A stretch of 64,000 nucleotides of DNA from Nitrosomonas oligotropha (GCF_009833085.1 NZ_QRBZ01000035.1:38683-102682), one strand, 5' to 3'. Shown: positions 19,101 to 26,964, counted from the stretch's first letter. Translations and numbers: made by a program. The notes: generated by a model from the sequence alone, not told the origin.

Positions 19101-19242
19101 CAGCACCGGCACCGGCTCCGAAGTCATGCGCCGCATCGCCGCCCCGATGGTCGGCGGCATGGTTTCGGCGGCGATCCTGACACTGATTATTTTTCCGGCG
19201 GTGTATGCGGTGGTGAAGGGGATGTCGTTGCAACGAGCATAA
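16123..19242 (+). CDS. cusA: CusA/CzcA-family heavy-metal RND pump
   Basis: 1039 residues, the normal length of HME-RND inner-membrane pumps. The first helix and porter domain begin IEWSIRNVFLVLLSTVFIAGW and MPVDAIPDLSDVQVIIYTEY. Helix 4 carries the proton-relay acids (GIALAIAEMTDAAIVMVENAH). The second half repeats the fold (ILMVFLLVYLNFG..., IGIAAESGMVMLAFI). Six helices in each half and two large periplasmic loops are evident. It uses the proton gradient to drive Cu(I)/Ag(I) from periplasm or cytoplasm through CusB and CusC. The stop is followed by AAGGAG and a six-codon mini-ORF at 19256, of unknown meaning. Confidence 0.92.
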   Translation: MMLKKVIEWSIRNVFLVLLSTVFIAGWGLYALWKMPVDAIPDLSDVQVIIYTEYPGQAPQVVEDQVTYPLTTAMLAVPRAKVVRGLSAFGVSFIYVIFEDGTDIYWARSRVLEYLNFAANQLPRDVRPALGPDATGVGWIYQYVVTAKDRTLDELRAVQDWFLRYQLTTVSGVSEVASVGGFVKTYQITVDPRRLQAYDIPLKRITEVIAASNRDVGGRVIELAETEYMVRGRGYLHSISDLENLVVRAHIGKPVLLRDIARVELVPGERRGITELNGEGEAVSGIAVARYGENALDVIHDLEAKIDQIKSGLPQGVSVESVYNRSELIHRAIATLREVFIEQIAIVALVCAVFLMHARSALVAIIMLPVGVLIAFIAMAQLGINSNIMSLAGIALAIAEMTDAAIVMVENAHKHLARAGPGESRTQAVITACQEVGPSLFFSLLIITVSFLPVFALEAQEGRMFQPLAYTKTFAMAGAAMLSITLVPVLILLLIRGRIPREEDNPLGRWMIRGYQPVVAGVMRWKKSILVIALGVLAATVYPAMRLGTEFMPTLNEGTLLYMPVTLPGISVTKAAETMQTQNKIIMNFPEVASVFGKAGRADTATDPAPLEMTETIINLKPESAWRPGMTIDKLIAELDQALQIPGVANAWTMPIKNRIDMLATGIRTPVGVKVFGNNLKEIEAIAKQIEAVVKTVPGTASAYAERITGGYYLDIEPDRMALARYGLTVGDLLDVVSVAMGSEVITTTVEGRERFDVAIRYPRELRSDPQAIATQVLVPAMGGTMIPLGQLAQVKLVQGPPSIRTENALLSAYIFVDIRDRDIGGYIADAQQAVREQVQFPPGYYAAWSGQFEYMQRATEKLKIVIPLTILMVFLLVYLNFGRLTETLIVMLSIPFSLVGGIWLMYWLDYNLSIAAVVGFIGLIGIAAESGMVMLAFIDQSLTTITRQRKAMAEQVALTDLYDAVIQGAVYRIRPVMMTIAGSVVGLLPVMLSTGTGSEVMRRIAAPMVGGMVSAAILTLIIFPAVYAVVKGMSLQRA

Positions 19243-19417
19243 AAGGAGAAAAAGCATGAGGCTTGCAACCAGTTAAAGGTTTTTGCTTGAGGAAGTTTGA
19301 TCTGCATCAGTATATGGTGTCTTGGCGTATACGACGATAGCAACACGATCCACAAATAAATGATTTCTTATTGGAAAAATACGTGTTTTGCTTATTGATT
19401 GTGTAATCAAACCGGAC

Positions 19418-19432
19418 TACGTTGATAACGTA
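19418..19432. promoter_or_regulatory. Inverted repeat upstream of the PEP-CTERM gene
   Basis: TACGTT-GAT-AACGTA, perfect 6-bp arms, about 70 bp before the start codon in an otherwise featureless 258-bp spacer. A protein-binding site is plausible. No sigma-54 promoter of the TGGCAC-N5-TTGC type was found nearby. Confidence 0.35.
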
Positions 19433-19500
19433 ATCCAATTTTGCTTGGATTTCTTGATTTTCTGCAATCTGAAATACCTTAACACCACGGAAGTAATCAC

Positions 19501-20676
19501 ATGGGGACGATAATCATGAACGCTCAACGCGCAAAACTTAAAAGGGTTGCGATCTTTCTCACAGGAATTCTCACTGCATCAATTTCTGCGATGGTGCATG
19601 CTGATTGGTCAATAAAAGGATTGGGTACCTTGGGTGGAGCATACAGTGAAGCTTTTGGCATCAACGATTCCGGGCAGGTCGTTGGCTGGGCTAACACTGC
19701 AAGTGGTTCCAGACATGCATTTATTACAGGCCCTAGTGGTGCAGGCATGACTGATTTGGGCACCTTGGGTGGAAGCAGTAGCTGGGCTTTCGGCATCAAC
19801 GATTCCGGACAAGTGGTGGGAAGTTCTTACCTAGGCAACATTTTCAATCAGCACGCTTTTATCACGGGGCCTAATGGTAATGGTATGACTGACTTGGGCA
19901 CGTTGGGTGGAATATCCAGTGGGGCTAGTGGCATCAATGATTCCGGGCAAGTGGTGGGAGGTTCTTACACTGCAAGTTGGAATAGCCATGCATTTATCAC
20001 GGGCCCTAATGGTTTAGGAATGACTGACTTAGGCACCTTGGGTGGAGGCAGTAGCTGGGCTTTGGGCATCAACAATTCCGGACAAGTGGTGGGAAGTTCT
20101 TACCTAGCTGGCAATTTCACTCAGGACGCTTTTATCACGGGACCTAATGGCATAGGTATGACTGACTTGGGCACCCTGGGTGGACACAACAGTATGGGCG
20201 TCATCGACGGTGCCGCTTCTGGCATCAACGATTCCGGGCAAGTAGTCGGAGGTGCTTTCACTGCAAGTGGGAATTTCGATGCATTTATCACGGGTCCTAA
20301 CGGAATAGGTATGACAGACTTGGGTACCTTGGGCGGAGACTATAGTTATGCCTCTGGCATCAACGATTCCGGAGAAGTTGTGGGAGCAGCTGCAACTGCT
20401 GCTGGGGAAGATCATGCTTTTATCTTTAGTCACGGCGAAATGACTGATCTTTCGTCATTGGCTCCAGTCGTTGCAGCCGGGTGGACTGATATTTCTGCTT
20501 TGAGCATTAACAACAACGGACAGATCGTCGGGTTTGGTCATCACCATGGTAATCATGAAGCATTTTTACTGTCGTTTACTACCGCAGTACCGGAGCCAGA
20601 AACTTACCTGATGTTGTTGGCTGGGCTAGGTTTAATTGGGTATCTGGCGCGGCGTAGAAAGGAAATGGTCATTTAA
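19501..20676 (+). CDS. HAF-repeat extracellular protein with PEP-CTERM sorting signal
   Basis: 391 residues. A signal peptide (about 15-35) is followed by seven or so HAF repeats of about 40-43 residues. Each has GTLGG...A.GINDSGQVVG... and HAFITGPNG.GMTDL. The C-terminus has VPEPETYLMLLAGLGLIGY then LARRRK, the PEP-CTERM tripartite signal. It is recognised and cleaved by an exosortase, which releases the protein to the surface or exopolysaccharide matrix. The repeats are nearly identical at DNA level (about 126-bp units), so copy number may vary by slippage. GGAAG at a 7-base distance supports ATG 19501; ATG 19516 is the alternative. Confidence 0.88.
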   Translation: MGTIIMNAQRAKLKRVAIFLTGILTASISAMVHADWSIKGLGTLGGAYSEAFGINDSGQVVGWANTASGSRHAFITGPSGAGMTDLGTLGGSSSWAFGINDSGQVVGSSYLGNIFNQHAFITGPNGNGMTDLGTLGGISSGASGINDSGQVVGGSYTASWNSHAFITGPNGLGMTDLGTLGGGSSWALGINNSGQVVGSSYLAGNFTQDAFITGPNGIGMTDLGTLGGHNSMGVIDGAASGINDSGQVVGGAFTASGNFDAFITGPNGIGMTDLGTLGGDYSYASGINDSGEVVGAAATAAGEDHAFIFSHGEMTDLSSLAPVVAAGWTDISALSINNNGQIVGFGHHHGNHEAFLLSFTTAVPEPETYLMLLAGLGLIGYLARRRKEMVI

Positions 20677-20803
20677 TTCAGGCTTAATTTAATCTGGAAT
20701 GGGAACATTGACGCTCATTTTTTGAGTGCTTTCCGTTGTGCAATTGTCTGAAAGACAGCTCGGTGTGCGATTTACATCATTCTGTGTAGTGCGCTGACCA
20801 CAA

Positions 20804-20859
20804 CATTCCCGTCATGCTGCCTGCAATCCTGGATTCCTGCTTGCGCGGGAATGACGATG
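20804..20859. repeat. Dispersed intergenic repeat, copy 1
   Basis: About 56 bp containing GCAATCCTGGATTCCTGC and GCGCGGGAATGACGATG. A second copy at 22061-22116 matches it over most positions. ATTCC and GGGAAT face each other as short hairpin arms, in the style of REP/dRS3-like elements with ATTCCC...GGGAAT ends. It lies in the 373-bp gap between the PEP-CTERM and methyltransferase genes. Confidence 0.65.
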
Positions 20860-21049
20860 TGAATCGCGCAGCGATTATTTAAGGCAGATTGCAATGCCAA
20901 GATTTGTCTCATTCCTGCGGTTGTTTTTCGATCGATTATCTCAGTGTTTGACAACCTAGGCGGCTTTCAGTACATTCAACGCCCATGGAATAGGTGATTT
21001 ATCTTTCCTCAGCCCTCTCTTCCAAACTAAGCATCATTGGTTCTTCAAT

Positions 21050-22045
21050 ATGTCTGCACCGGATTACAAACGATACACCTGCAATCTTTGTGGTAAAGAG
21101 TCTGTGGTAGTGCCGGATTTCCACCGCGAGGGAGGGGCGTGCCAGCATTGTGGATCGATTGTACGTTTTCGTGCGTTGATGTTTGCACTGTCACAGCATT
21201 TTTATGGCAAACCAGTTCCGCTTGCTAATTTTTCTCCTGACCGGAACCAAAAAGCGCTGGGGTTGAGTGATGCGCCTCATTATGCTGATAAGCTTAATAA
21301 TCTATTTGACTACACAAATTATTTTTACCATACAGAACCATACCTAGACATTTGCAATATAGAAAATATGGCGGTAGGTAGTTACGACTTACTGATTAGT
21401 TCTGATGTTTATGAGCATGTTTCGCCGCCACGCCATGTCGCGTTTGTTAACAGTTGGCATTTGTTGAAACCGGACGGACTGATGTTGTTGACGGTCCCTT
21501 ATACGATGTTGCCAAAAACGGTTGAACATTTCCCGCAGTTGAATCAGTTTGGAATTGTCCGGGATCAGCAAGGTATGCTGTTGGTTAATCAACGCAAAGA
21601 TCAGACTATAGAGGTGTATGACCGATTAACCTGGCACGGGGGAGAAGGTTCAACACTTGAAATGCGAGTCTATGCAGAGGCGGATTTATTGCAAATTATT
21701 GCAGATGCTGGTTTCAAGAATATTAAAGTTTGGAGTGATGATTATCCGGAATTTGGCATTTTGCAGGCGCAGCAAGGTGGTAGTTTCGTAATCAGTGCTA
21801 CTAAGGATGGTAGCCGTATACCGATTGCCGTTACACAACATGATCCTTATATCGGTAATATTTATCCTGAAGATGCTGAGGTTGATCATTTTCTGGTTAA
21901 CCGGCCGATTCGTATCACAGATGAGCGAGCCAAAAAAGCCATTACGCAATGGAAAAATGAGAAGGCCGTCAAAACAGCTTCACCATTTTCCAGAATAAAG
22001 CGATATTTACATAAAAAGTTTACGAAGTACGCCCGGTCGGAGTGA
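21050..22045 (+). CDS. Zinc-ribbon / SAM-dependent methyltransferase-like protein
   Basis: 331 residues. An N-terminal zinc ribbon (YTCNLCGKES and GACQHCGSIVRFRAL) precedes a class I methyltransferase-like fold. DLLISSDVYEHVSPPRHVAFVNSWHLLKPDGLMLLTVPY corresponds to strands 4-5 of the Methyltransf_11 type. The usual glycine-rich motif I is not obvious; the N-terminal part (YADKLNNLFDYTNYFYH) takes its place. The C-terminal 60 residues are basic. Such proteins often sit in polysaccharide or sugar-modification gene sets, but the neighbours here give no pathway. A dispersed repeat flanks it on each side, so it may have been gained as a unit. Confidence 0.7.
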   Translation: MSAPDYKRYTCNLCGKESVVVPDFHREGGACQHCGSIVRFRALMFALSQHFYGKPVPLANFSPDRNQKALGLSDAPHYADKLNNLFDYTNYFYHTEPYLDICNIENMAVGSYDLLISSDVYEHVSPPRHVAFVNSWHLLKPDGLMLLTVPYTMLPKTVEHFPQLNQFGIVRDQQGMLLVNQRKDQTIEVYDRLTWHGGEGSTLEMRVYAEADLLQIIADAGFKNIKVWSDDYPEFGILQAQQGGSFVISATKDGSRIPIAVTQHDPYIGNIYPEDAEVDHFLVNRPIRITDERAKKAITQWKNEKAVKTASPFSRIKRYLHKKFTKYARSE

Positions 22046-22060
22046 CGTAAGGAGCTCCGA

Positions 22061-22116
22061 CATTCCTGTTATGCCGCTTGCAATCCTGGACTCCTGACTG
22101 CGCGGGAATGACGATG
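22061..22116. repeat. Dispersed intergenic repeat, copy 2
   Basis: Same element as at 20804-20859 in the same orientation, with a few substitutions (for example ATTCCTGTTATGCCGCTTG against ATTCCCGTCATGCTGCCTG). It starts 15 bp after the methyltransferase stop. The remaining spacer up to 22317 shows nothing else. Confidence 0.65.
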
Positions 22117-22317
22117 CGCAACGTCTTGAGAATCAAACCTTACCATTGGCCTAACGCTTCTAAAAAATCTCGAACCGCAACCTCAAGACACTACCAACTT
22201 GCACCCCAGCGCCTCAACAATCCTGGCACTGTAGATTTCAGGTGCTTTTCCAGATACACCGGATACCATGATGACTTATGATTCCGGGAATTTAACTTAC
22301 ACTAAGCACAAAAAATA

Positions 22318-23196
22318 ATGCACCTGCAGCATATTGCACTGGCTATCGCGGTGGCGGTGATTTGGGGGTTCAATTTCGTCATGATCAAGGCAGGGCTTGA
22401 TGAGCTGCCGCCGATTCTGCTGTGCGCGTTGCGGTTCTTTTTTGCGGCGTTTCCGGCGGTCTTTTTCATCCGGCGGCCTAACATTGCTTTCCGGCAAGTG
22501 GCGGCTTTCGGGTTGGTCATGTTCGCATTGCAATTCACTTTGCTATTTTTGGGCATGGCTGCGGGAGCAACAGCGGGCCTCGCTTCGTTGTTGCTGCAAA
22601 TTCAGGTGTTTTTCACCATCTTGCTGGCGGTCATGTTTTTGCATGAAAAGCCATCTGCTTGGCAGATTGCCGGGGCGATTATTGCATTTTCCGGTATCGG
22701 GCTGGTCGCCGCCAATCTGGGCGGCGACATTGCGGCGCTGGGTATGGGGCTGATCATTGCAGCAGCGGCTTCGTGGGGTGCTGGCAATCTGATTTCCAAA
22801 CAGCTCGGTAAGATCGATATGCTGGCGCTGGTCGTATGGGGAAGTTTCGTTGCATGGCCGCCGCTTTTGCTGGTGTCATTCATCGTTGAACAAAACTTCT
22901 GGGATCTCGAAAGCTTATCCGGGCTCACGTGGCGCTCTGCCGCCGCCATTGGCTACAATGCCTACCCGGTTACCCTGCTGGGCTTTGCGGCGTGGAACTG
23001 GTTAATGAGTCATTATCCGGCGGCGACAGTGGCGCCATTTTCGCTGCTTGTGCCGGTATTTGGGTTCGCCAGTTCCGCATGGGTGATGGACGAACCCATC
23101 CATCCGTGGAAAATCAGCGCTGCCGCTTTAATTATTGCGGGTCTTTGTATAAATTTACTGGCAACCCGCATCGCTGCACGCAATTACCGGAGTTAA
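22318..23196 (+). CDS. EamA-family (DMT) exporter
   Basis: 292 residues forming ten hydrophobic segments in two five-helix repeats. It starts LAIAVAVIWGFNFVMIKAGL with the EamA signature (G-F-N-F), and the second repeat begins MGLIIAAAASWGAGNLISKQ. DMT-superfamily proteins of this type export amino acids or related metabolites; the closest known type is the O-acetylserine/cysteine exporter EamA, but the substrate cannot be read from sequence. No clear ribosome binding site precedes ATG 22318. The gene ends 9 bp before a methyltransferase on the same strand, so the two are probably co-transcribed. Confidence 0.85.
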   Translation: MHLQHIALAIAVAVIWGFNFVMIKAGLDELPPILLCALRFFFAAFPAVFFIRRPNIAFRQVAAFGLVMFALQFTLLFLGMAAGATAGLASLLLQIQVFFTILLAVMFLHEKPSAWQIAGAIIAFSGIGLVAANLGGDIAALGMGLIIAAAASWGAGNLISKQLGKIDMLALVVWGSFVAWPPLLLVSFIVEQNFWDLESLSGLTWRSAAAIGYNAYPVTLLGFAAWNWLMSHYPAATVAPFSLLVPVFGFASSAWVMDEPIHPWKISAAALIIAGLCINLLATRIAARNYRS

Positions 23197-23205
23197 TCTG
23201 ATTTC

Positions 23206-23883
23206 ATGAACAAACGGTCCGATTTTATCCCGGCGTTTCATTTCCACTGGCTGACACGCTACTACGATCCCATGATGCGACGGCTGTTTCCCGAATCGGG
23301 AATCAAAGCGGCATTGATTGCGCAAGCCAAAGTGCAGTCCGGGCAGATAGTTTTGGACATGGGGTGCGGTACCGGAACGTTGACGTTGCTGATCAAACAA
23401 ACCGAACCAGGTGCGACAGTTTATGGCTTGGATAGGGATTTACAAGCTTTGAACATCGCGCGCGAAAAGATTGAGAAAGCGGAGCAAAACATCACCCTGC
23501 AACAAGGTTCGGCAACCTGTCTGCCTTATCCGGATGAAAGTTTTGATCGTGTATTCACCAGTTTAATGCTGCATCATCTGACGAGAGAAGATAAGCAGCA
23601 AGTGCTCCGGGAAGCGTTTCGCGTGCTCAAGCCCGGCGGCGAACTGCACGTGGCGGATTTCGGCGCGCCGCATGATACCGGCATGTGGGTGATCTCTTGG
23701 TTCGTGCGCTGGTTTGAAGAAATTCACGATCATATGCTTGGCCTGCTGCCGGTTTTTATGGCGGATGCGGGATTCCAGACAGTACAGGAAACCGCGTGCT
23801 ATCGAACCGTGGCGGGCCCTATCTCTTTATACTTCACCAGAAAACCCGCAAGTAACGATGCAGCTAGTAAGAAAGATATGTAA
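23206..23883 (+). CDS. Class I SAM-dependent methyltransferase (UbiE-like)
   Basis: 225 residues. Motif I VLDMGCGTGTLTLLI (about 49-63), motif II YGLDRDLQAL with the ribose-binding Asp, motif post-II GSATCLPYPDESFD, and FRVLKPGGELHVADFGAP. This is the Methyltransf_11/25 layout seen in UbiE and related small-molecule methyltransferases. The substrate is unknown. It directly follows the exporter gene. Confidence 0.85.
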   Translation: MNKRSDFIPAFHFHWLTRYYDPMMRRLFPESGIKAALIAQAKVQSGQIVLDMGCGTGTLTLLIKQTEPGATVYGLDRDLQALNIAREKIEKAEQNITLQQGSATCLPYPDESFDRVFTSLMLHHLTREDKQQVLREAFRVLKPGGELHVADFGAPHDTGMWVISWFVRWFEEIHDHMLGLLPVFMADAGFQTVQETACYRTVAGPISLYFTRKPASNDAASKKDM

Positions 23884-23971
23884 ATCGATTTGAATGGTTT
23901 GGAAGCTGTATAGGATGTGATGAGAGAGACCTGGAACGGTTAATTTCAAAGGTGATGCCAGCCATCGGATC

Positions 23972-23984
23972 GCGGAGAGGATGT
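23972..23984. repeat. 13-bp direct repeat, left copy (possible attachment remnant)
   Basis: GCGGAGAGGATGT, repeated exactly at 25761-25773 in the same orientation. The two copies enclose the DUF6615-like and DUF2971 genes and mark the point where base composition shifts to AT-rich. See the right copy for the tRNA-Ser resemblance. Confidence 0.45.
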
Positions 23985-24063
23985 TTTGAATCTTACCCGC
24001 AAATTTACCCATTTTTTGAAAAATACCCTTTTTTTTTCTGATATTGAATATGAATATCAGAAT

Positions 24064-24891
24064 TCATGCTGTGCCAATTTTCGATGCAGGTCGCATGTCA
24101 TAGACACCAATAACACGAAAAACGCGTAGCTTGTTTCGATCAATAACATTCAATATTTCTTCCTTATTAATTTCGGATATATTGTGATCAAGAAGCATTC
24201 TGACGTATTCAGGCAATTGCTGCTGCCCTTTCTGCTCGTTTTTATGTGGTTTTACTCCACTGAATAGCAAAGGAAGATAATGTGAAAATTTCGTAATTGA
24301 TTGAATCGGTGAACAGCAAAACATGCAATGAAATGGTTTGCTTATTTCGAGAAGTTTGTTCTTTGATACTTGCTTCCCATATTTGCCATCAGCAAACTCT
24401 TTTACCTTATTAGCATTAGCTATGAAAACTGCAGTGTTGGATAGGTTGCCGCAGCATATGGTGCTGCGGCAACTTATTCTGCGAGTTTCGGTATCTGGTA
24501 TACTGTAAAAGACGTAGAAGGGTACTTTTCTATTAGTCTGCGCATGGCTAAGTAGTTTCTCGAGTTGCCTTTGCGTTTTATCTGGATAATTCAGCTTAGC
24601 AAAGTAAGAGTCATGCTGCTTAATGAATTTCTTTGCTTGAAAGATCAACGGAAGATGAAAATTTTCTTCGATAAGCCAAAGCTCAAGTTCAAAATCTGCC
24701 CCGGTAGTCGCTTCCTGTTGGCGTGTGAATAGTGAGATATTGATATACTTGAATCTCTTATCCAACTCTCTCCATCTCCAAACCAGGTAATCGGTGATAG
24801 ATTCTTCCTTCACATCAGGAACGTTTTCCATGAAGTTTTTAACATCTAACGAAATAGCTTTGGTAGCAGAGCAGAAATTGCAATTTTTCAT
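24064..24891 (-). CDS. DUF6615-like putative nuclease
   Basis: 275 residues. The N-terminal part reads SITDYLVWRWRELDKRFKYIN, followed by TTGADFELELWLIEE and LIFQAKKF. The Asp, Glu and Gln-x-Lys spacing fits a PD-(D/E)xK nuclease core (about 65-95). The pattern matches the DUF6615 family as I know it, but assignment by eye is moderate. A Cys-x-x-Cys (NCNFC) opens the protein and more cysteines follow (STICCG, CMFCCS). It is divergent from a DUF2971 gene 59 bp away, and both are enclosed by a 13-bp direct repeat. A defence role is inferred from this context. Confidence 0.6.
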   Translation of the reverse strand: MKNCNFCSATKAISLDVKNFMENVPDVKEESITDYLVWRWRELDKRFKYINISLFTRQQEATTGADFELELWLIEENFHLPLIFQAKKFIKQHDSYFAKLNYPDKTQRQLEKLLSHAQTNRKVPFYVFYSIPDTETRRISCRSTICCGNLSNTAVFIANANKVKEFADGKYGKQVSKNKLLEISKPFHCMFCCSPIQSITKFSHYLPLLFSGVKPHKNEQKGQQQLPEYVRMLLDHNISEINKEEILNVIDRNKLRVFRVIGVYDMRPASKIGTA

Positions 24892-24950
24892 AAAATATCC
24901 AGGATCATTGAGATAGTATTAATTAGTTCTACTCTCTACAATAATAACTA

Positions 24951-25631
24951 ATGCTTTACAAATACTTAAGCGAAGATAGATGTGATGTATTAGAAAATCT
25001 GAAGATCAGGTTTTCTCAACCAGCAGTGCTTAATGATCCATTTGAAGCATATCCAGTCTTTCACACGAATGAACTTACTATTTCAGAAACTTCCGAAGAA
25101 TTTATGGCTGAAGTAAATCAGAAAGTTGGTGTTCTCTCACTATCCAGAAATTATAAGAATTTACTTATGTGGTCACATTATGCAAGTAATCATAGAGGTT
25201 ATGTTTTAGGTTTTGATGAATCACATGATTTTTTCCAGTTGATAAATGAAGAAAATGAAATTATGAGCCCAAATAAAATTACATATTCTTCAATGCGCAA
25301 TGGCATGAAACAGGAACTGAAAGATATTCAAAAGAAATTTTTACTGGAAAAATCTATAGATTGGGCATATGAAGAGGAAATCAGAATATTCAAACATTTT
25401 GAATACGCAGATGAAATAAAAGATAATCGAGAATATCCAATTTACTTATTCAATGTTCCAAGGGAATCAATAAAATGTATATACATAGGTGCAAATGCGC
25501 AGAGCTCCTTGAAACAGAATATATTTTCTGCAATAAGAAGGCATAGACTTAATACAGATGTTTTTCAAAACAAACTATCACAAATACATTATGAGATAGA
25601 TTCAGTTTTAATAAATCGAGAAAATCAATAA
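24951..25631 (+). CDS. DUF2971 domain protein
   Basis: 226 residues. Family hallmarks are visible in order: MLYKYLSEDR, SQPAVLNDPFEAYPVF (the LNDPFE motif), VGVLSLSRNYKNLLMWSHYASNHRGYVLGFD and WAYEEEIRIF. DUF2971 proteins occur often in defence and accessory loci; their biochemical activity is not settled. The protein is soluble. No Shine-Dalgarno precedes ATG 24951. Codon use is strongly AT-rich, like its divergent neighbour. Confidence 0.8.
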   Translation: MLYKYLSEDRCDVLENLKIRFSQPAVLNDPFEAYPVFHTNELTISETSEEFMAEVNQKVGVLSLSRNYKNLLMWSHYASNHRGYVLGFDESHDFFQLINEENEIMSPNKITYSSMRNGMKQELKDIQKKFLLEKSIDWAYEEEIRIFKHFEYADEIKDNREYPIYLFNVPRESIKCIYIGANAQSSLKQNIFSAIRRHRLNTDVFQNKLSQIHYEIDSVLINRENQ

Positions 25632-25760
25632 ACGTTTAACAAAAATTGATAGCTGAGACAAAGCGAGTAGACAGCATATTCAAAATATACCCTTATCTTA
25701 TCTAAGATTTTTTATATAAAAGGTTTTTTGGTGTTGCGAGGAATGCTGGGAGTATAAATG

Positions 25761-25773
25761 GCGGAGAGGATGT
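25761..25773. repeat. 13-bp direct repeat, right copy; tRNA-Ser 3'-end-like
   Basis: The preceding bases extend it to TGGCGGAGAGGATGT (25759-25773). Read on the minus strand it gives CATCCTCTCCGCCA, which looks like the 3' end of a bacterial tRNA-Ser including CCA. tRNA 3' ends are standard attachment sites for tyrosine-recombinase elements. No tRNA body is present, so this is at most an att remnant. Confidence 0.4.
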
Positions 25774-25894
25774 CTGACAATATAAGTAATTAATGTTTTG
25801 ATTTATAAATATAAATTAATATTTGAAGAAATCATGTCTTGCCTTTGGTCTTTCCCGTAAAATTACTCAACTAAAAATAGGAAGTGCTGAAAAA

Positions 25895-26179
25895 ATGCCA
25901 AACACGGATTCGAATCCATCAAATCAACCCGTACTTCTAATAATCGGTGATTGACGAACTACTGTAATGGAGGGTCGCCCACATCCTGCCAGATTCTAGA
26001 AGGATTGGAGAATTACCTCACAAAGCTACAAGTCAGATACGGTAAGCAGACTATAACAGGGAGAGATCAGATAAATTTAAAAGTTTGAATGAGTATATCG
26101 CGACTTACCAGATACAGATATCAAAAAATAAACGAGAAAAAGTGAAATTCATAGCAGTTTTCTCTTCATTATTAACCTA
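25895..26179 (+). pseudogene. Frameshifted gene remnant, family unknown
   Basis: Open stretches in successive frames look protein-like. ATG 25895 gives MPNTDSNPSNQPVLLIIGD and stops. A second frame gives NYCNGGSPTSCQILEGLEN and continues to about 26085. A third frame gives KFKSLNEYIATYQIQISK and continues to TAA at 26177-26179. Two frameshifts would join them into a protein of about 90 residues. No family recognised. Confidence 0.3.
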
Positions 26180-26320
26180 ACTGGCACACCTTCTACACGC
26201 TATCCAGCGTATTCCTTACACCGTTCATTAACAATTACCATACAAAATTACCCGAACTACTTGCGGTAAGACACTTTATTACATAATAACTCTATTTATT
26301 CTAAGTAGAAGAGGTGCTAA

Positions 26321-26578
26321 ATGTCAGATCGCAACACAATATGGATCCCTTGCCAGGAATGTCATGGTGAGAAAGATGAAAACTTGGTAGAAGTCCATAT
26401 TCCAGATAAAGTGTTAAAAGAAGAAAATGTGGAGAAAGCTGAAGATCTAGATGACGATGTTATTTATGGTCTTATTAAAGATGAACGCATTGATCCTCTT
26501 CTTTCCTGCAGTCCCTGCGGTAGCGACAGTGAGACTGAATACGACGACGAAGATCTCTTAGATTTAAGCGAAAAATAG
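26321..26578 (+). CDS. Small acidic CxxC protein
   Basis: 85 residues, very acidic, especially the tail SETEYDDEDLLDLSEK. Two Cys-x-x-Cys pairs are present (IPCQECHGEKD near the start, LSCSPCGSD near the end), suggesting a zinc knuckle. AGAGGTGCTAA before ATG 26321 is a good ribosome binding site. Proteins this acidic and small in phage-like DNA are sometimes DNA mimics, but nothing specific shows that here. No homology recognised. Confidence 0.6.
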   Translation: MSDRNTIWIPCQECHGEKDENLVEVHIPDKVLKEENVEKAEDLDDDVIYGLIKDERIDPLLSCSPCGSDSETEYDDEDLLDLSEK

Positions 26579-26937
26579 ACTAGAACGCATTGTTTCAAAT
26601 AGCAATTCTTCTTATATTCGCTGACAACAATGAAATTATTCGGCAAAATTAAGCAACCTAATATTTAGGCTTGAATAACTTGTTAATTGAGTCGCTGATA
26701 AAGTGCCAAATATGGCAGTTAATTAGTCCCGAAATCCGATCCCTACAAAGTGCTATAAACTAGCATTGGGTTGCTGGGATTTACAATAATTGATTGGATT
26801 CACTTTTAAATTTTGCGTGATTTCAATCCCAATTTCAAACAGTCAATCGATCTGATTACTCTTCGCTAGAGTCTAAGCTAATACTCCAAAGTATTATAGT
26901 CAACTACATAAACTGATTTTTAAAAAAATCCAATACA

Positions 26938-26964
26938 ATCGGGTAGGTTTTATACCTACCCGAT
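26938..26964 (-). terminator. Hairpin after the inovirus Gp2-like gene
   Basis: ATCGGGTAGGT (26938-26948) pairs perfectly with ACCTACCCGAT (26954-26964) around a 5-base loop. It lies 44 bp beyond the end of the minus-strand gene at 27008. On the minus strand a T-run follows about 9 bases later. The rest of the 26579-27007 spacer shows no gene. Confidence 0.55.

Larger units (their letters stand above)
25632..26320. other. Gene-poor stretch with a possible gene remnant
   Basis: 689 bp without an intact gene. It holds the right copy of the 13-bp repeat (25761-25773), a 12-bp perfect palindrome GGATTCGAATCC (25906-25917), and the gene remnant described separately. The rest is AT-rich spacer leading to the small acidic protein gene. 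Confidence 0.5.

Noticed and set aside
19243..19500. Sigma-54 promoter of the PEP-CTERM regulon type
   Set aside because: No TGGCAC-N5-TTGC match found in the spacer.
25895..25925. tRNA T-loop-like GGATTCGAATCC suggesting a tRNA gene
   Set aside because: The flanking bases do not form a T-stem and no acceptor, D or anticodon arms can be built; it is a palindrome only.
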